DNA of 64,000 nucleotides, from assembly GCA_016291375.1 (NCBI GenBank), contig JAEEXE010000004.1:58472-122471 (forward strand), in the 5' to 3' direction. The notes under the pieces are model-generated. The model had not been told where the DNA came from. It worked only from the letters and a program-made list of their open reading frames with translations, and searched no databases. The stretch is from Butyrivibrio sp. (GTDB lineage: Bacteria; Bacillota; Clostridia; Lachnospirales; Lachnospiraceae). Positions within the stretch are counted from its first letter, which is position 1. The number at the start of each line of letters is the position of its first letter. The position numbers were made by a program, and so were the translations under genes. Positions 32,179 to 42,633 of this stretch are shown here, piece after piece.

Positions 32179-35115
32179 ATGAAAAATATTAACTCACCTG
32201 CTTACGAACTTGTGGAGAGCAGAAGAATAGACGATCTCAATTCCGAGAGTTTCGTCTTGAGACATAAGAAGACAGGAGCGAGAGTTGCTCTTTTGTCTAA
32301 TGATGATGAGAACAAGGTCTTTGCAATAGGCTTTAGAACTCCACCCAAGGATTCCACCGGAGTTGCACACATTATCGAACATACCGTTCTTTGCGGATCC
32401 AGAGAATTTCCTATAAAGGATCCTTTTGTAGAACTTGTAAAAGGCTCACTTAATACATTTATAAATGCAATGACTTTTCCGGATAAGACCGTATATCCCG
32501 TAGCAAGTTGCAATGATACGGATTTCCAGAATCTTATGCATGTTTATCTTGATGCGGTTTTTTATCCCAATATCTACAAGACGAATAAGATATTCCGTCA
32601 GGAAGGCTGGCACTATGAGATGGAGGATGAATCTTCTGATCTTACCATCAACGGAGTAGTGTACAACGAGATGAAGGGAGCATTTTCATCAGCTGACGAT
32701 GTTCTTTCAAGAGAAATACAGTGTTCTCTTTATCCTGATATCACATATGGAATAGAGTCAGGCGGAGATCCTGATGTGATCCCGTCGCTCACATACGAGG
32801 ATTACCTTGATTTCCATAGAAAGTACTATCATCCGTCCAACAGCTATATCTATCTTTATGGCAACATGGATATGGAAGAGAAACTTGATTATATCGATAA
32901 GGCTTATCTTTCAGCCTTTGATAAGATTGAAGTTGATTCAGCTATCGGAAGACAGAAAGCTTTTGACGCTCCAAAAGAGATTGTTAAACCATATTCTGTT
33001 CTCTCCAAGGAAGAGACAACCAGAAATACATATCTTTCATATAATTGCAGCGTAGGATCAACACTTGATAAGAAGCTTTATATTGCTTTTGATATCCTTG
33101 ATTATGCGCTTTGTTCCGCTCCCGGAGCACCAATTAAGAAGGCGCTTATCGACAAGGGAATCGGTCAGGATGTTTACAGTGAATACGACAACAGCATTCA
33201 GCAGCCTGTGTTTTCAATTATTGCCAAGAATGCTGACAAGGACCAGAAGGATGAGTTTGTAAAGACCATTAGAGAGATCCTTGAGGAGCAGGCTACAAAT
33301 GGTATTGATAAGAAGGCTCTTTTGGCAGGTCTTAGTCTTGATGAGTTCAAGTACAGAGAAGCTGATTTCGGAAGATATCCCAAGGGCCTGCTTTATGGAC
33401 TTCAGACCTTTGACAGCTGGCTTTATGATGACAAGCTTCCCTGGATCAATGTGGAAGCAAATGAGACTTTTGCCGAGCTTAGGAAAGAAGCAGAGGGAAA
33501 TTATTTTGAGAACCTTATAAAGGAATATCTTCTTGATAACAACCACAGAACAGTGGTCATGCTTGAGCCTGAGCCGGGTCTCTCAGCCAAAAAGGAAGAG
33601 GAGCTCAAGAACAAGCTTGCAGAATACAAGAAGTCTCTTAGCGCTGATGAGATCAAGACCATTGTCAGGGAGACAAGAGAGCTTAAGGAATATCAGGATG
33701 CTCCCGACGATCCCGAGGATCTTAAGAAGATTCCGCTTCTTAAGCTTGAAGACCTTAAGAAAACTTCAGAACAGTTTGTATATGAGAAAAAGAATGAAGG
33801 CGGAGTTGATATTCTTTTCCATGATATCTTTACAAACGGAATTGATTATCTGACTTTTGTTTTTGACCTTAAAAATATAGATGCAGATCTCATTCCTTAT
33901 GCGGCAACTCTTAAGAAAGTGCTGGGAATGCTCAATACCAAAAACTATTCCTACAAGGATCTGTATAACGAGATCAATATCCGCACCGGCGGTATCAGCG
34001 GAGCAATCAGTACTTATACTGATGCGGATGATTGCAGGAAGTTCAAGACAGTATTTGAGGTAAGTGTAAAGGTTCTTCACGGAAACCTTAACCACGCTTT
34101 TGACTTGGTAAAAGAGATCCTTACCAATTCTCTTTTCGATGATTCAAAGAGAATTTCGGAAATACTGGAAGAACAGTATGCAAGACTCCAGTCAGACCTT
34201 GCTTCAGCAGGACATCAGACGGCTGCCATAAGAGCTATGAGCTATGTATCTCCTGCTGCTATGGTTTCTGATTATGTCAGCGGTATCGGCTATTTCAGAC
34301 ATCTTGAGAAAATGCTTTCTATGATGAAGACACAGGAAGGTGCAAAAGAAATCTCGGATACTCTCAGTAAGCTTACTAGAGAAATCTTCAGACCTGAGAA
34401 TCTTCTTGTAGATGTTACCGGAACCAAGGCAGAGTATGAGGGCGTTCCCGAAGAGAGTGCCAAGTTTGTGAAAGCTCTTTTCACTGATGATTATGAGAAA
34501 AAAGAGCTTGTGTTTAAGCCTGTTAAGAAGAACGAGGCCTTTAAGACAGCAGGCCAGGTGCAGTACGTTTGCCGAGCAGGTAATTTTGCAAACAAGGGCT
34601 TTGCTTATAACGGAGCTTTGAGAGTTCTGAAGGTAATGATGGGTTACGATTATCTTTGGAAGAATATAAGAGTTCTGGGTGGTGCTTACGGATGCATGAG
34701 TAGCTATGCCAAGAACGGAGACGCTGCGTTTGTGACATACAGAGATCCCAATCTGGATAACAGTATCAAGGTATTTGAGAAAGCTTCGGATTATCTTAGA
34801 AGCTTTGATGAGGATGACAGAGTTATCCTTCAGTACATCATCGGAGCAATTTCCGATCTTGATACTCCTAAGACTCCTTCAGGTAAAGGAACATACGGCC
34901 TTACAGCTTATATGTGCAATGCCAAGATGGAGAACATCCAAAGGAACAGAGATCAGCTTCTTGGAACTACAAAGGAGACTATAAGAGGTCTTGCAGATTA
35001 TGTTGATGCCTTTATGTCTGATGAGTGCCTGTGCGTAATAGGCGCCGCAGATAAGATAGAGAAGAGCAAAAAGTTATTTGATAATATTGAGCAGCTTGTA
35101 AATAAGGGACAGTAA
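32179..35115 (+). CDS. M16C metallopeptidase (presequence protease type)
   Basis: 978 aa zinc peptidase of the insulinase family, PreP/falcilysin branch. These enzymes enclose and degrade short unfolded peptides. The inverted zinc motif HxxEH is at residues 64-68 (HIIEHTVLCGS), followed by the family segment PIKDPFVELVKGS and NAMTFPDKTVYP. The two-halves layout (four homologous domains joined by a coiled hinge near residues 470-520) and the length are typical. No signal peptide, so probably cytoplasmic. RBS AGGGAAGG precedes the ATG. Confidence 0.94.
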   Translation: MKNINSPAYELVESRRIDDLNSESFVLRHKKTGARVALLSNDDENKVFAIGFRTPPKDSTGVAHIIEHTVLCGSREFPIKDPFVELVKGSLNTFINAMTFPDKTVYPVASCNDTDFQNLMHVYLDAVFYPNIYKTNKIFRQEGWHYEMEDESSDLTINGVVYNEMKGAFSSADDVLSREIQCSLYPDITYGIESGGDPDVIPSLTYEDYLDFHRKYYHPSNSYIYLYGNMDMEEKLDYIDKAYLSAFDKIEVDSAIGRQKAFDAPKEIVKPYSVLSKEETTRNTYLSYNCSVGSTLDKKLYIAFDILDYALCSAPGAPIKKALIDKGIGQDVYSEYDNSIQQPVFSIIAKNADKDQKDEFVKTIREILEEQATNGIDKKALLAGLSLDEFKYREADFGRYPKGLLYGLQTFDSWLYDDKLPWINVEANETFAELRKEAEGNYFENLIKEYLLDNNHRTVVMLEPEPGLSAKKEEELKNKLAEYKKSLSADEIKTIVRETRELKEYQDAPDDPEDLKKIPLLKLEDLKKTSEQFVYEKKNEGGVDILFHDIFTNGIDYLTFVFDLKNIDADLIPYAATLKKVLGMLNTKNYSYKDLYNEINIRTGGISGAISTYTDADDCRKFKTVFEVSVKVLHGNLNHAFDLVKEILTNSLFDDSKRISEILEEQYARLQSDLASAGHQTAAIRAMSYVSPAAMVSDYVSGIGYFRHLEKMLSMMKTQEGAKEISDTLSKLTREIFRPENLLVDVTGTKAEYEGVPEESAKFVKALFTDDYEKKELVFKPVKKNEAFKTAGQVQYVCRAGNFANKGFAYNGALRVLKVMMGYDYLWKNIRVLGGAYGCMSSYAKNGDAAFVTYRDPNLDNSIKVFEKASDYLRSFDEDDRVILQYIIGAISDLDTPKTPSGKGTYGLTAYMCNAKMENIQRNRDQLLGTTKETIRGLADYVDAFMSDECLCVIGAADKIEKSKKLFDNIEQLVNKGQ

Positions 35116-35137
35116 TATTGCCCAAGGGGGACGAATT

Positions 35138-36130
35138 ATGAAAAAGAGAATAGGTATTATTGTTGCAACTGTAATGTCAGCGGCGATCGTGTTATCAGCC
35201 TGCGGAGGCGCAAATAGCGCATCAAGTGATAATTATGCGGTAACGAGTTCCAAGAATGCGGCACCGGAGGAAGCCGGTGGAGTTTATGATGTTGCTATGG
35301 CAACTGAAGAGAGCGCTGATTATAACGGTGAAGGATCAGGGCAAGCCGATTTTACCCCGGACCCCACAAGGAAGCTTATTACAACAGTAAATATATCCGC
35401 TGAATCTGAGAATCTTGACGATACTATTTCTAAGGTGACTGGAAAAGTATCAGAGCTTGGCGGTTATGTTGAATCCAGCAATATCTATAACGGAAGTAAG
35501 TACAATTCCGGAAGAGAGGTAAGGAATGCCGATTTTACCATCAGGATTCCTGCCGAAAAGCTTGACAGTTTTATCGATACTATTGAAAATGCCTCCAATA
35601 TCACCAGCAAGTCATCGAATGTAGAAGATGTAACTTTAAGTTATGTGGATATTGAGAGCAAGAAAAATGCTCTTTTGGCAGAAGAAAAGAGTCTTCTTGG
35701 TATTCTTGAATCTGCTGAGAAGATCGAAGATATACTGGCTGTCCAGGAGAAACTTGCTGATGTCAGATATCAGATTGAGAGTGCTGAGTCGCAGCTTCGC
35801 ACCTATGACAACAAGGTAAATTACAGCACGGTATACCTTGGGCTTAATGAGGTTATTCAGTATACTCCTTCCGGTGAAAAGGGCGCATTTGAGAGAATGG
35901 GCGAGGGCTTTATCAAGAGTCTTAAAAGCGTAGGAAACGGATTTAAGGAACTTCTTATCTGGCTTGTTATCCATATCCCTCAGCTTGTTATTCTTGGAAT
36001 AATAGCCTTTATTGTTGTTTTTATTATAAAGAGAAACAACAAAAAGATCGCTGCTAAGCGCGAAGAAATGATAAAGAAGAGTGTGAATAACACATCTAAG
36101 GAAGAAACAGAAGGAAAAGATGGAAAATAA
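35138..36130 (+). CDS. DUF4349 lipoprotein with coiled coil and membrane anchor
   Basis: 330 aa. The N-terminus has a lipoprotein signal with the lipobox LSAC (cysteine near residue 21). The central part (about 85-250) fits DUF4349: RKLITTVNISAESENL, then FTIRIPAEKLDSFI and NVEDVTLSYVDIESKKNAL. A coiled coil occupies about 180-225. A transmembrane helix (about 275-300) is followed by a Lys-rich cytoplasmic tail. The function of DUF4349 is not established. Its last codons overlap the start of era by 11 bases. AAGGGGG lies upstream of the ATG. Confidence 0.88.
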   Translation: MKKRIGIIVATVMSAAIVLSACGGANSASSDNYAVTSSKNAAPEEAGGVYDVAMATEESADYNGEGSGQADFTPDPTRKLITTVNISAESENLDDTISKVTGKVSELGGYVESSNIYNGSKYNSGREVRNADFTIRIPAEKLDSFIDTIENASNITSKSSNVEDVTLSYVDIESKKNALLAEEKSLLGILESAEKIEDILAVQEKLADVRYQIESAESQLRTYDNKVNYSTVYLGLNEVIQYTPSGEKGAFERMGEGFIKSLKSVGNGFKELLIWLVIHIPQLVILGIIAFIVVFIIKRNNKKIAAKREEMIKKSVNNTSKEETEGKDGK

Positions 36131-37028
36131 TTTTAAGGCAGGTTTTGTTACTTTGATAGGGCGTCCAAATGTTGGTAAGTCGACTCTTATGAATCAGCTT
36201 ATCGGGCAGAAGATAGCCATCACATCAAGTAAGCCACAGACCACAAGGAACAGAATAATGACGGTTTATACCGATGACACATGTCAGATGGTATTTCTTG
36301 ATACTCCGGGTATCCATGAGAGTAAGAATAAGCTCGGTGAATACATGACCAAGGCAGCCAAGAGTACCATCGATGAAGTGGATGTTGTATTGTGGCTTGT
36401 GGAGCCAAGTACATTTATAGGTGCCGGAGAAAAAGGAATAATCGAAGAGCTGAAGAAGTGCAAGAAGCCGGTTATTCTGGTTATAAATAAAATTGATACC
36501 GTGGAAAAAGAGAACCTTTCAAAGTTTGAAGATGCCTACAGAAGCCAAATGGATTTTGCCAAGGTCGTTCATACAGCGGCGCTTCGCAGGATCAATATTG
36601 ACGAAGTTATGGAAGCTATAAAAGAGTTCCTGCCATACGGTCCGGCATTCTATGACGAAGATACTCTCACAGATCAGCCCGAGAGGCAGATTGCAGCTGA
36701 GATTATCAGAGAGAAAGCCTTAAGGCTTATGAAGGACGAGGTTCCTCACGGAATAGCCGTGACCATTGAGAGAATGCGCCAGAGAGAAGATAAGGAACTT
36801 ATGGATATCGAGGCGACTATTATCTGCGAGCGCGATTCGCACAAGGGTATTGTAATAGGAAAAGGCGGATCAATGCTCAAGAAGATAGGAAGCACGGCAA
36901 GGCGTGATATAGAAGAGCTTGTGGGAATGAAAGTCAACCTGCAGCTTTGGGTTAAGGTAAGGAAAGACTGGCGTGATGACAAGGCTCAGATGAAGAGTTT
37001 TGGATACGACGTTAGAGATTATAAGTGA
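36120..37028 (+). CDS. era: GTPase Era
   Basis: 302 aa ribosome-assembly GTPase that binds the 3' end of 16S rRNA. The G domain shows GRPNVGKS (residues 14-21), TSSKPQTTRNR, DTPG and NKID. The KH RNA-binding domain is at the C-terminus (VIGKGGSMLKKIG near residue 243). Length is typical. The start overlaps the end of the DUF4349 gene by 11 bases and recO follows 16 bases after the stop. The era-recO pairing is common in Firmicutes. Confidence 0.97.
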   Translation: MENNFKAGFVTLIGRPNVGKSTLMNQLIGQKIAITSSKPQTTRNRIMTVYTDDTCQMVFLDTPGIHESKNKLGEYMTKAAKSTIDEVDVVLWLVEPSTFIGAGEKGIIEELKKCKKPVILVINKIDTVEKENLSKFEDAYRSQMDFAKVVHTAALRRINIDEVMEAIKEFLPYGPAFYDEDTLTDQPERQIAAEIIREKALRLMKDEVPHGIAVTIERMRQREDKELMDIEATIICERDSHKGIVIGKGGSMLKKIGSTARRDIEELVGMKVNLQLWVKVRKDWRDDKAQMKSFGYDVRDYK

Positions 37029-37044
37029 TGCCGGGTAGATAACA

Positions 37045-37692
37045 ATGGAAGATTTGGTGATCGTAAGAGGCATTGTCCTTAAACATTCGCCCACAGGAGA
37101 TTACGACTGGGTAGTTACCATATTTACTGCTGACAGAGGCAAGATAACAGCCTTTGCAAGAAGTGCAAGGAAACCCGGCAGTAAGCTTGGCGGGTGTGTT
37201 GAGCCTTTTTGCTTTGGGACTTTCAAGCTTTTTGCTTCAAAGACATCGTATACAATAGTAGAAGCTGATATTGATAATTATTTCGAAGGCTTTAGACAGA
37301 ACCTGGAAGCCGCATTTTACGGAACGTATCTTTTAGAGCTGGCAAGTTATTATACAAGAGAGAACAACGAAGATGTTGAGCTTTTAAATCTTTTGTATAT
37401 TTCCTTGAAAGCTCTTTTGAATGATAAGATCCCCAACAGGCTTGTAAGGTGCGTATATGAGCTTAGAACCCTTTCGATTGAAGGAGAATATCCGGGGATT
37501 CCCACGAACCGAAGGCTTCTTGATGCTACTATGTACACAATGGATTATATAGTAAAGAGTCCGTTGGAAAAGCTTTATTCTTTTACGGTAAAAGACGAGG
37601 TTCTAAAGGAACTGATAGAGATTACGGATGAATTCAGACGCAAGTTTATAGACAGACCACTTAAGAGTCTTGAAATGCTTGAAGGTATTTGA
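37045..37692 (+). CDS. recO: DNA repair protein RecO
   Basis: 215 aa. RecO helps RecR load RecA on SSB-coated single-stranded DNA. The N-terminal OB fold (VRGIVLKHSPTGDYDWVVTIFT) and the helical C-terminal domain are present. At 215 residues it is shorter than many RecO proteins, and the four-cysteine zinc motif seen in some relatives is absent, so the C-terminal part is a reduced form. It lies directly downstream of era. The next gene has its own promoter at 37705-37733. Confidence 0.88.
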   Translation: MEDLVIVRGIVLKHSPTGDYDWVVTIFTADRGKITAFARSARKPGSKLGGCVEPFCFGTFKLFASKTSYTIVEADIDNYFEGFRQNLEAAFYGTYLLELASYYTRENNEDVELLNLLYISLKALLNDKIPNRLVRCVYELRTLSIEGEYPGIPTNRRLLDATMYTMDYIVKSPLEKLYSFTVKDEVLKELIEITDEFRRKFIDRPLKSLEMLEGI

Positions 37693-37704
37693 TAGCCTTA
37701 AAAG

Positions 37705-37733
37705 TTGAAAAAGAAAAACGATTTGGATATAAT
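37705..37733 (+). promoter_or_regulatory. Sigma-A promoter of the lipoprotein-glyS-alaS run
   Basis: TTGAAA at 37705-37710, a 17-base spacer and a perfect TATAAT at 37728-37733, just after recO. No T-box or other tRNA-sensing leader lies between it and the first gene. Confidence 0.75.
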
Positions 37734-37775
37734 AACTTTGTTTGCTTAAAAACTGATATTTTGGAGTAGATTTAT

Positions 37776-38408
37776 TTGGATATGACATTGATGGCAAATA
37801 AGAGAAAAATATATAATAATTTAGCTAAGCTTGTGACTATGATCATGGTTGCGATGCTTGGTCTTATGCTTTGTGCATGTGGTAAGGAAGATGACACCAC
37901 AAGGATTGAGATTTCTAAGGAAGGCGCGGTTAAGAGCGTTATCAGTGAGAATTTTACTGAGCCCAATTATGATATCAATGAGCTTTCAGAGTTGGCTACT
38001 TCGGATATAGCCGATTATAATTCTGAATATCTTAGTACCAAGATTTCTTTAGATTCACTTAAGTACAACGAGAAGACCGGCATGATCAAGATGATCATGT
38101 CTTATAACAGTGCGTATGACTACGCTGCTTTTAACCATGAAACTCTTTTCTATGGAACTGTTACTGAGGCTATAGAGAAGGGATATCAGCTTTCCGGCGA
38201 TATGGTGGGAACAGGGGATGACAAGCTTCCCGATGACTGGAAAGAGGAATACAAGGATAAGCATATAGTTATCTGTGAGGAGAAGATCAAGGTCAAGACT
38301 CCTTACAAGATCGAATATACGACACAGGGTGTCAATGTAAAAGGCAAAAAGGAGGCTGTCCTTTCGGAGGAATCCGGTGATATGGTTCAGCTTCTTCTTT
38401 CAAAATAA
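37776..38408 (+). CDS. Putative lipoprotein upstream of glyS
   Basis: 210 aa. A hydrophobic signal ([19 protein letters not shown]) with lipobox LCAC gives a predicted lipid-modified cysteine near residue 36. The mature part contains no domain I recognise. The start is uncertain: TTG at 37776 has GGAG 9 bases upstream, while ATGs at 37782 and 37791 lie further from it. It has its own promoter and is followed by glyS after 29 bases. Function unknown. Confidence 0.72.
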   Translation: MDMTLMANKRKIYNNLAKLVTMIMVAMLGLMLCACGKEDDTTRIEISKEGAVKSVISENFTEPNYDINELSELATSDIADYNSEYLSTKISLDSLKYNEKTGMIKMIMSYNSAYDYAAFNHETLFYGTVTEAIEKGYQLSGDMVGTGDDKLPDDWKEEYKDKHIVICEEKIKVKTPYKIEYTTQGVNVKGKKEAVLSEESGDMVQLLLSK

Positions 38409-38437
38409 AATTTTTAGCTGCAGGAATGGAGAAAGTT

Positions 38438-39835
38438 ATGGAAAACAGTGCTAAGACAATGGAAAAAATTATAGCTCTTGCAAAGGGAAGAGGCTTTATT
38501 TACCCCGGATCTGAGATTTATGGAGGTCTTGCCAATACATGGGATTACGGTAACCTCGGTGTTGAGCTCAAAAACAATGTTAAGAAGGCATGGTGGCAGA
38601 AATTTGTTCAGGAGAGCCCTTACAATGTGGGGGTTGACTGTGCGATTCTTATGAACCCTCAGACATGGGTAGCCAGCGGACACCTTTCAAGCTTTTCCGA
38701 TCCTCTTATGGACTGTAAAGAGTGTCATGAGAGATTCCGTGCAGACAAGATTATAGAGGATTATGCTGAAGAGAATGGAATCACACTTGATGGCAGCGTT
38801 GATGCTTGGAGCAATGAGAAGATGATGCAGTTCATCGAGGATAACAATGTTCCTTGTCCTTCTTGCGGTAAGCACAACTTTACAGATATCCGCCAGTTCA
38901 ACCTTATGTTCAAGACCTTCCAGGGTGTAACAGAGGATGCCAAGAATACGGTATACCTTCGTCCCGAGACAGCACAGGGTATCTTCGTTAACTTCAAGAA
39001 TGTACAGAGAACATCACGTAAGAAGATTCCTTTCGGTATCGGCCAGATCGGTAAGTCATTCAGAAACGAGATCACTCCCGGTAACTTCACTTTCAGAACA
39101 AGAGAATTTGAGCAGATGGAGCTTGAATTTTTCTGTGAGCCCGATACAGACCTTGAGTGGTTTGCATATTGGAAAGAATACTGCATCAATTGGCTTAAGA
39201 GTCTTGGAATGAAGGAAGACGAGATGCGCGTTAGAGATCACGAGAAAGAAGAGCTTTCCTTCTACAGTAAGGCTACAAGTGATATCGAATTCCTCTTCCC
39301 CTTCGGATGGGGCGAGCTCTGGGGTATTGCTGACAGAACAGATTACGATCTTACAAGACATCAGGAGACTTCAAGTGAAGATCTCAGCTATTTTGATGAT
39401 GTTCAGAATAAGAGATACATTCCTTATGTTATCGAGCCTTCACTGGGTGCAGACCGTGTTGTACTTGCATTCCTTTGCGGCGCTTACGATGAAGAGGAGA
39501 TTGGTGAAGGCGATGTGAGAACAGTTCTTCATTTCCATCCCGCACTTGCACCTGTTAAGATTGGTATTCTTCCTCTTTCCAAGAAGCTCAACGAGGGCGC
39601 TGAGAAGATTTATGCTACTCTTTCCAAGAAGTACAACTGCGAGTTTGATGACCGCGGCAATATTGGTAAGAGATATCGTCGTCAGGACGAGATCGGAACA
39701 CCTTTCTGCATCACTTATGACTTTGATTCTGAGACAGACGGCAAGGTTACAGTGAGATTCAGAGACAGCATGGAGCAGGAGCGTGTTGCTATTGATGAGC
39801 TTGAGGCATATTTTGCGGACAAATTTACTTTCTAA
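38438..39835 (+). CDS. glyS: Glycyl-tRNA synthetase, single-chain class II
   Basis: 465 aa. It charges tRNA-Gly with glycine and is the homodimeric type usual in Gram-positives, not the alpha2-beta2 form. Class II features: an N-terminal region with [20 protein letters not shown], motif 2 ([21 protein letters not shown]) and motif 3 ([16 protein letters not shown]). The anticodon-binding domain is C-terminal ([12 protein letters not shown]). The ATG at 38438 has GGAG 7 bases upstream and is preferred over the ATG at 38426, which lacks one. It lies 30 bases before alaS, in the same transcript. Confidence 0.96.
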   Translation: MENSAKTMEKIIALAKGRGFIYPGSEIYGGLANTWDYGNLGVELKNNVKKAWWQKFVQESPYNVGVDCAILMNPQTWVASGHLSSFSDPLMDCKECHERFRADKIIEDYAEENGITLDGSVDAWSNEKMMQFIEDNNVPCPSCGKHNFTDIRQFNLMFKTFQGVTEDAKNTVYLRPETAQGIFVNFKNVQRTSRKKIPFGIGQIGKSFRNEITPGNFTFRTREFEQMELEFFCEPDTDLEWFAYWKEYCINWLKSLGMKEDEMRVRDHEKEELSFYSKATSDIEFLFPFGWGELWGIADRTDYDLTRHQETSSEDLSYFDDVQNKRYIPYVIEPSLGADRVVLAFLCGAYDEEEIGEGDVRTVLHFHPALAPVKIGILPLSKKLNEGAEKIYATLSKKYNCEFDDRGNIGKRYRRQDEIGTPFCITYDFDSETDGKVTVRFRDSMEQERVAIDELEAYFADKFTF

Positions 39836-39865
39836 GACTTTCTATACTGAAGGAGCATTAGTATT

Positions 39866-42520
39866 ATGAGACAATTTACAGCTAACGAACTGCGTAAAAC
39901 ATGGAAGCAGTTCTATATAGACCGCGGACATGTAGACGTTGGAGCGGTTTCACTTGTATCTGACGGTTCCACCGGTGTTATGTTCAACGTAGCGGGTATG
40001 CAGCCTCTTATGCCTTATCTTCTTGGTAAGAAGCATCCACTTGGAACAAGACTTTGCAATGTTCAGGGATGTGTTCGTACCAATGATATCGATTCTGTAG
40101 GAGATAAGAGCCACGTTACTTTCTTTGAGATGATGGGTAGCTGGAGCCTTGGAGATTATTTCAAGGAAGAGCGTTGCAAGTGGAGCTTTGAACTCCTCAC
40201 TGAAGTTTTTGGATTTGATGCAGATCACCTTGCTGCAACTGTTTTTGCAGGTGACGAGAACGCTCCCAGAGATGAAGAGGGTGCTCAGTATCGTATCGCA
40301 TCAGGTTTCAAGAAAGAGAATATATACTATCTTCCTGCCGAGGATAACTGGTGGGGACTTGAATACGGTCCCTGTGGCCCTGACAGTGAGATGTTCTATA
40401 TAGCTGATAAGCCGGACTGCGGCCCTGATTGTGGCCCCGGATGCTCATGTGGCAAATACACCGAGCTTGGTAACGATGTATTTATGCAGTATGAGAAGCA
40501 TCATGACGGTTCTCTTACACCTCTTTCACAGAAGAATGTGGATACAGGTTGGGGACTTGAGCGTATCCTTGCTTTCCTTAACGGAACCAAGGATGTATAT
40601 CAGGTTGATGTGTTTGTCCCTGCTGTTAAGTATATTGAGCAGAATGCGGGCGTTAAGTACAACGAGGATGAGAAGACAACAAGATCTATTCGTATCCTTG
40701 CTGATCATATCCGTACATCTGTTATGCTTATCGGCGATGAGGCTAAGCTCCTTCCTTCAAACACAGGAGCAGGTTACATCTTGAGAAGACTTATCCGTCG
40801 TGCCGTAAGACATGCCAGAGCTCTTTCTCTTAACAAAGATCAGATTCTTGGAATCGCAGCTATATTCATTGATGAGGTTTATAACGAAAGCTATCCTCTT
40901 CTTGTTAAGAACCGCGAGTATGTTCTTACAGAGCTTTCTCGTGAGATTGCCCGTTTCGAGAGCACTCTTGAGAACGGCATGAAAGAGTTTAAGAAGATTC
41001 TTGATAAGACAAGAGAAGAGGGCAAGAAGGAAATTAGCGGTAAGGACGCATTTTTCCTTTATGATACATACGGATTCCCTGTTGAGCTTACTGTAGAGCT
41101 TGCAGAGGAAGAAGGACTTCTTGTTGATGAGAAGGGCTTTGCTGAATCAATGGAAGAGCAGAAGCAGAAGGCAAGAGATAATCAGAACTTCTCAGCTAAT
41201 CTTGAAGCAGGTAAGAATGTATATGATTCACTTGATGAGTCACTTACATGTGAATTTGTAGGATATACAGAGCTCGAAGCTGATGCAAAGGTAGTTGCAA
41301 TGGCTGATGAGAATGGTCTTACTGATGAGCTTGCACAGGGCTCTAAGGGTAGCATAATTACTGACAAGACACCTTTCTACGGAACAATGGGTGGACAGAT
41401 CGGTGATATCGGTACTATCTCAGGTGACGACTTTGAGTTCAAGGTTGAAGAGACTATCCATGTTGCAGGTGGCAGAATTGCTCATGTAGGTCAGGTTGTA
41501 AAGGGTAGTATCAAGAACGGCACTTTGGTTAAGCTTTCTGTAGATGAACAGAACAGAGCAAAGACATGTCGCAACCACTCAGCTACTCACCTTCTTCAGA
41601 AGGCACTCAGAGTTGTCCTTGGAGATCATGTTGAGCAGGCCGGATCATATCAGGATCCCGATAAGACAAGATTTGACTTTAGTCATCACCAGGCTATGAC
41701 TGCCGAGGAACTTCAGAAGGTAGAAGATCTTGTTAATGAGAAGATTTTAGAGGCACTTCCTGTAGTTACTCAGGAGATGTCTATGGAAGACGCCAAGAAG
41801 ACAGGTGCTATGGCACTTTTTGGTGAGAAATACGGTGATGTTGTAAGAGTAGTTAAGATGGGAGAATTCTCAACTGAGCTCTGCGGTGGTACACATGTTG
41901 CCAATACAAGCAACATCGGAATATTTAAGATTGTTTCCGAGAGCGGTGTTGCCGCGGGTGTTCGTAGAATTGAGGCTCTTACAGGAAGTAATGCAAGAGA
42001 GTATTACAAGAATACAGAGAATAAGCTCAATGAAGCTGCTAAGGCACTTAAAGCCAACTCATCGGATATTGCGGAGCACATCAAGAAACTTCAGGATGAG
42101 CTTAAGGCACTTAGGAGTGAGAATGAGTCTCTTAAGAGCAAGGAAGCACAGGCTGCACTTGGCGACGTAACTGATAAGGTTGAGGAAGTTAAGGGAGTTA
42201 AGCTTCTTGCTGTATCACTTAAGGGAGTTGATATGAATGGCTTGAGAGATCTTGGAGATCAGATGAAGACCAAGATTGGAGAGGGCGTTGTAGTTCTTAT
42301 CTCTGAGTGTGATGGTAAGGTTAACCTTGTTACCATGGCTACTGACGAAGCTATGAGCAAGGGCGCTCATGCCGGTAATCTTGTTAAGGCTATCGCACCT
42401 AAGGTTGGAGGAGGCGGCGGTGGTCGTCCCAACATGGCGCAGGCCGGTGGTAAGAATCCTGCCGGAATCGCTGATGCTATTGCTGAAGCCAAGGCTGTAC
42501 TTGAGAGTCAGATTGGCTGA
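39866..42520 (+). CDS. alaS: Alanyl-tRNA synthetase
   Basis: 884 aa class II synthetase with editing domain. The N-terminal catalytic core begins FTANELRKTWKQFYIDRGHV. The editing/zinc motifs HSATHLLQKALR (about residue 570) and CGGTHVANT (about 673) and a Gly-rich C-terminal domain (VGGGGGGRPNMAQAGG, DHHA1 type) follow. An unusual Cys-rich short segment, CGPDCGPGCSCGKY, occurs near residue 190 within the catalytic part. Length is standard. AAGGAG lies upstream of the ATG. A strong terminator follows the stop codon. Confidence 0.97.
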   Translation: MRQFTANELRKTWKQFYIDRGHVDVGAVSLVSDGSTGVMFNVAGMQPLMPYLLGKKHPLGTRLCNVQGCVRTNDIDSVGDKSHVTFFEMMGSWSLGDYFKEERCKWSFELLTEVFGFDADHLAATVFAGDENAPRDEEGAQYRIASGFKKENIYYLPAEDNWWGLEYGPCGPDSEMFYIADKPDCGPDCGPGCSCGKYTELGNDVFMQYEKHHDGSLTPLSQKNVDTGWGLERILAFLNGTKDVYQVDVFVPAVKYIEQNAGVKYNEDEKTTRSIRILADHIRTSVMLIGDEAKLLPSNTGAGYILRRLIRRAVRHARALSLNKDQILGIAAIFIDEVYNESYPLLVKNREYVLTELSREIARFESTLENGMKEFKKILDKTREEGKKEISGKDAFFLYDTYGFPVELTVELAEEEGLLVDEKGFAESMEEQKQKARDNQNFSANLEAGKNVYDSLDESLTCEFVGYTELEADAKVVAMADENGLTDELAQGSKGSIITDKTPFYGTMGGQIGDIGTISGDDFEFKVEETIHVAGGRIAHVGQVVKGSIKNGTLVKLSVDEQNRAKTCRNHSATHLLQKALRVVLGDHVEQAGSYQDPDKTRFDFSHHQAMTAEELQKVEDLVNEKILEALPVVTQEMSMEDAKKTGAMALFGEKYGDVVRVVKMGEFSTELCGGTHVANTSNIGIFKIVSESGVAAGVRRIEALTGSNAREYYKNTENKLNEAAKALKANSSDIAEHIKKLQDELKALRSENESLKSKEAQAALGDVTDKVEEVKGVKLLAVSLKGVDMNGLRDLGDQMKTKIGEGVVVLISECDGKVNLVTMATDEAMSKGAHAGNLVKAIAPKVGGGGGGRPNMAQAGGKNPAGIADAIAEAKAVLESQIG

Positions 42521-42541
42521 TTGATATGATGGATTGAAAGT

Positions 42542-42590
42542 GAGGTCACTTAGTACAAAAATTAATTGTATTAAGTGACCTCTGTTTTTT
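42542..42590 (+). terminator. Terminator of the glyS-alaS transcript
   Basis: GAGGTCACTTAGTAC pairs with GTATTAAGTGACCTC (one mismatched position) and is followed by TGTTTTTT, 21 bases after the alaS stop. Confidence 0.9.
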
Positions 42591-42598
42591 ATAAAAAG

Positions 42599-42627
42599 TT
42601 GACAATTTGATGGAAAAATGTTATAAA
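42599..42627 (+). promoter_or_regulatory. Near-consensus promoter of a possible small RNA
   Basis: TTGACA at 42599-42604, a 17-base spacer and TATAAA at 42622-42627. It lies right after the alaS terminator and 420 bases upstream of the chemoreceptor start, with a terminator in between. Confidence 0.75.
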
Positions 42628-42633
42628 ACAAGT

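Noticed and set aside
37734-37775. T-box leader for glyS/alaS
   Set aside because: The stretch between promoter and first gene is about 40 bases, too short for a T-box, and no T-box sequence was seen.
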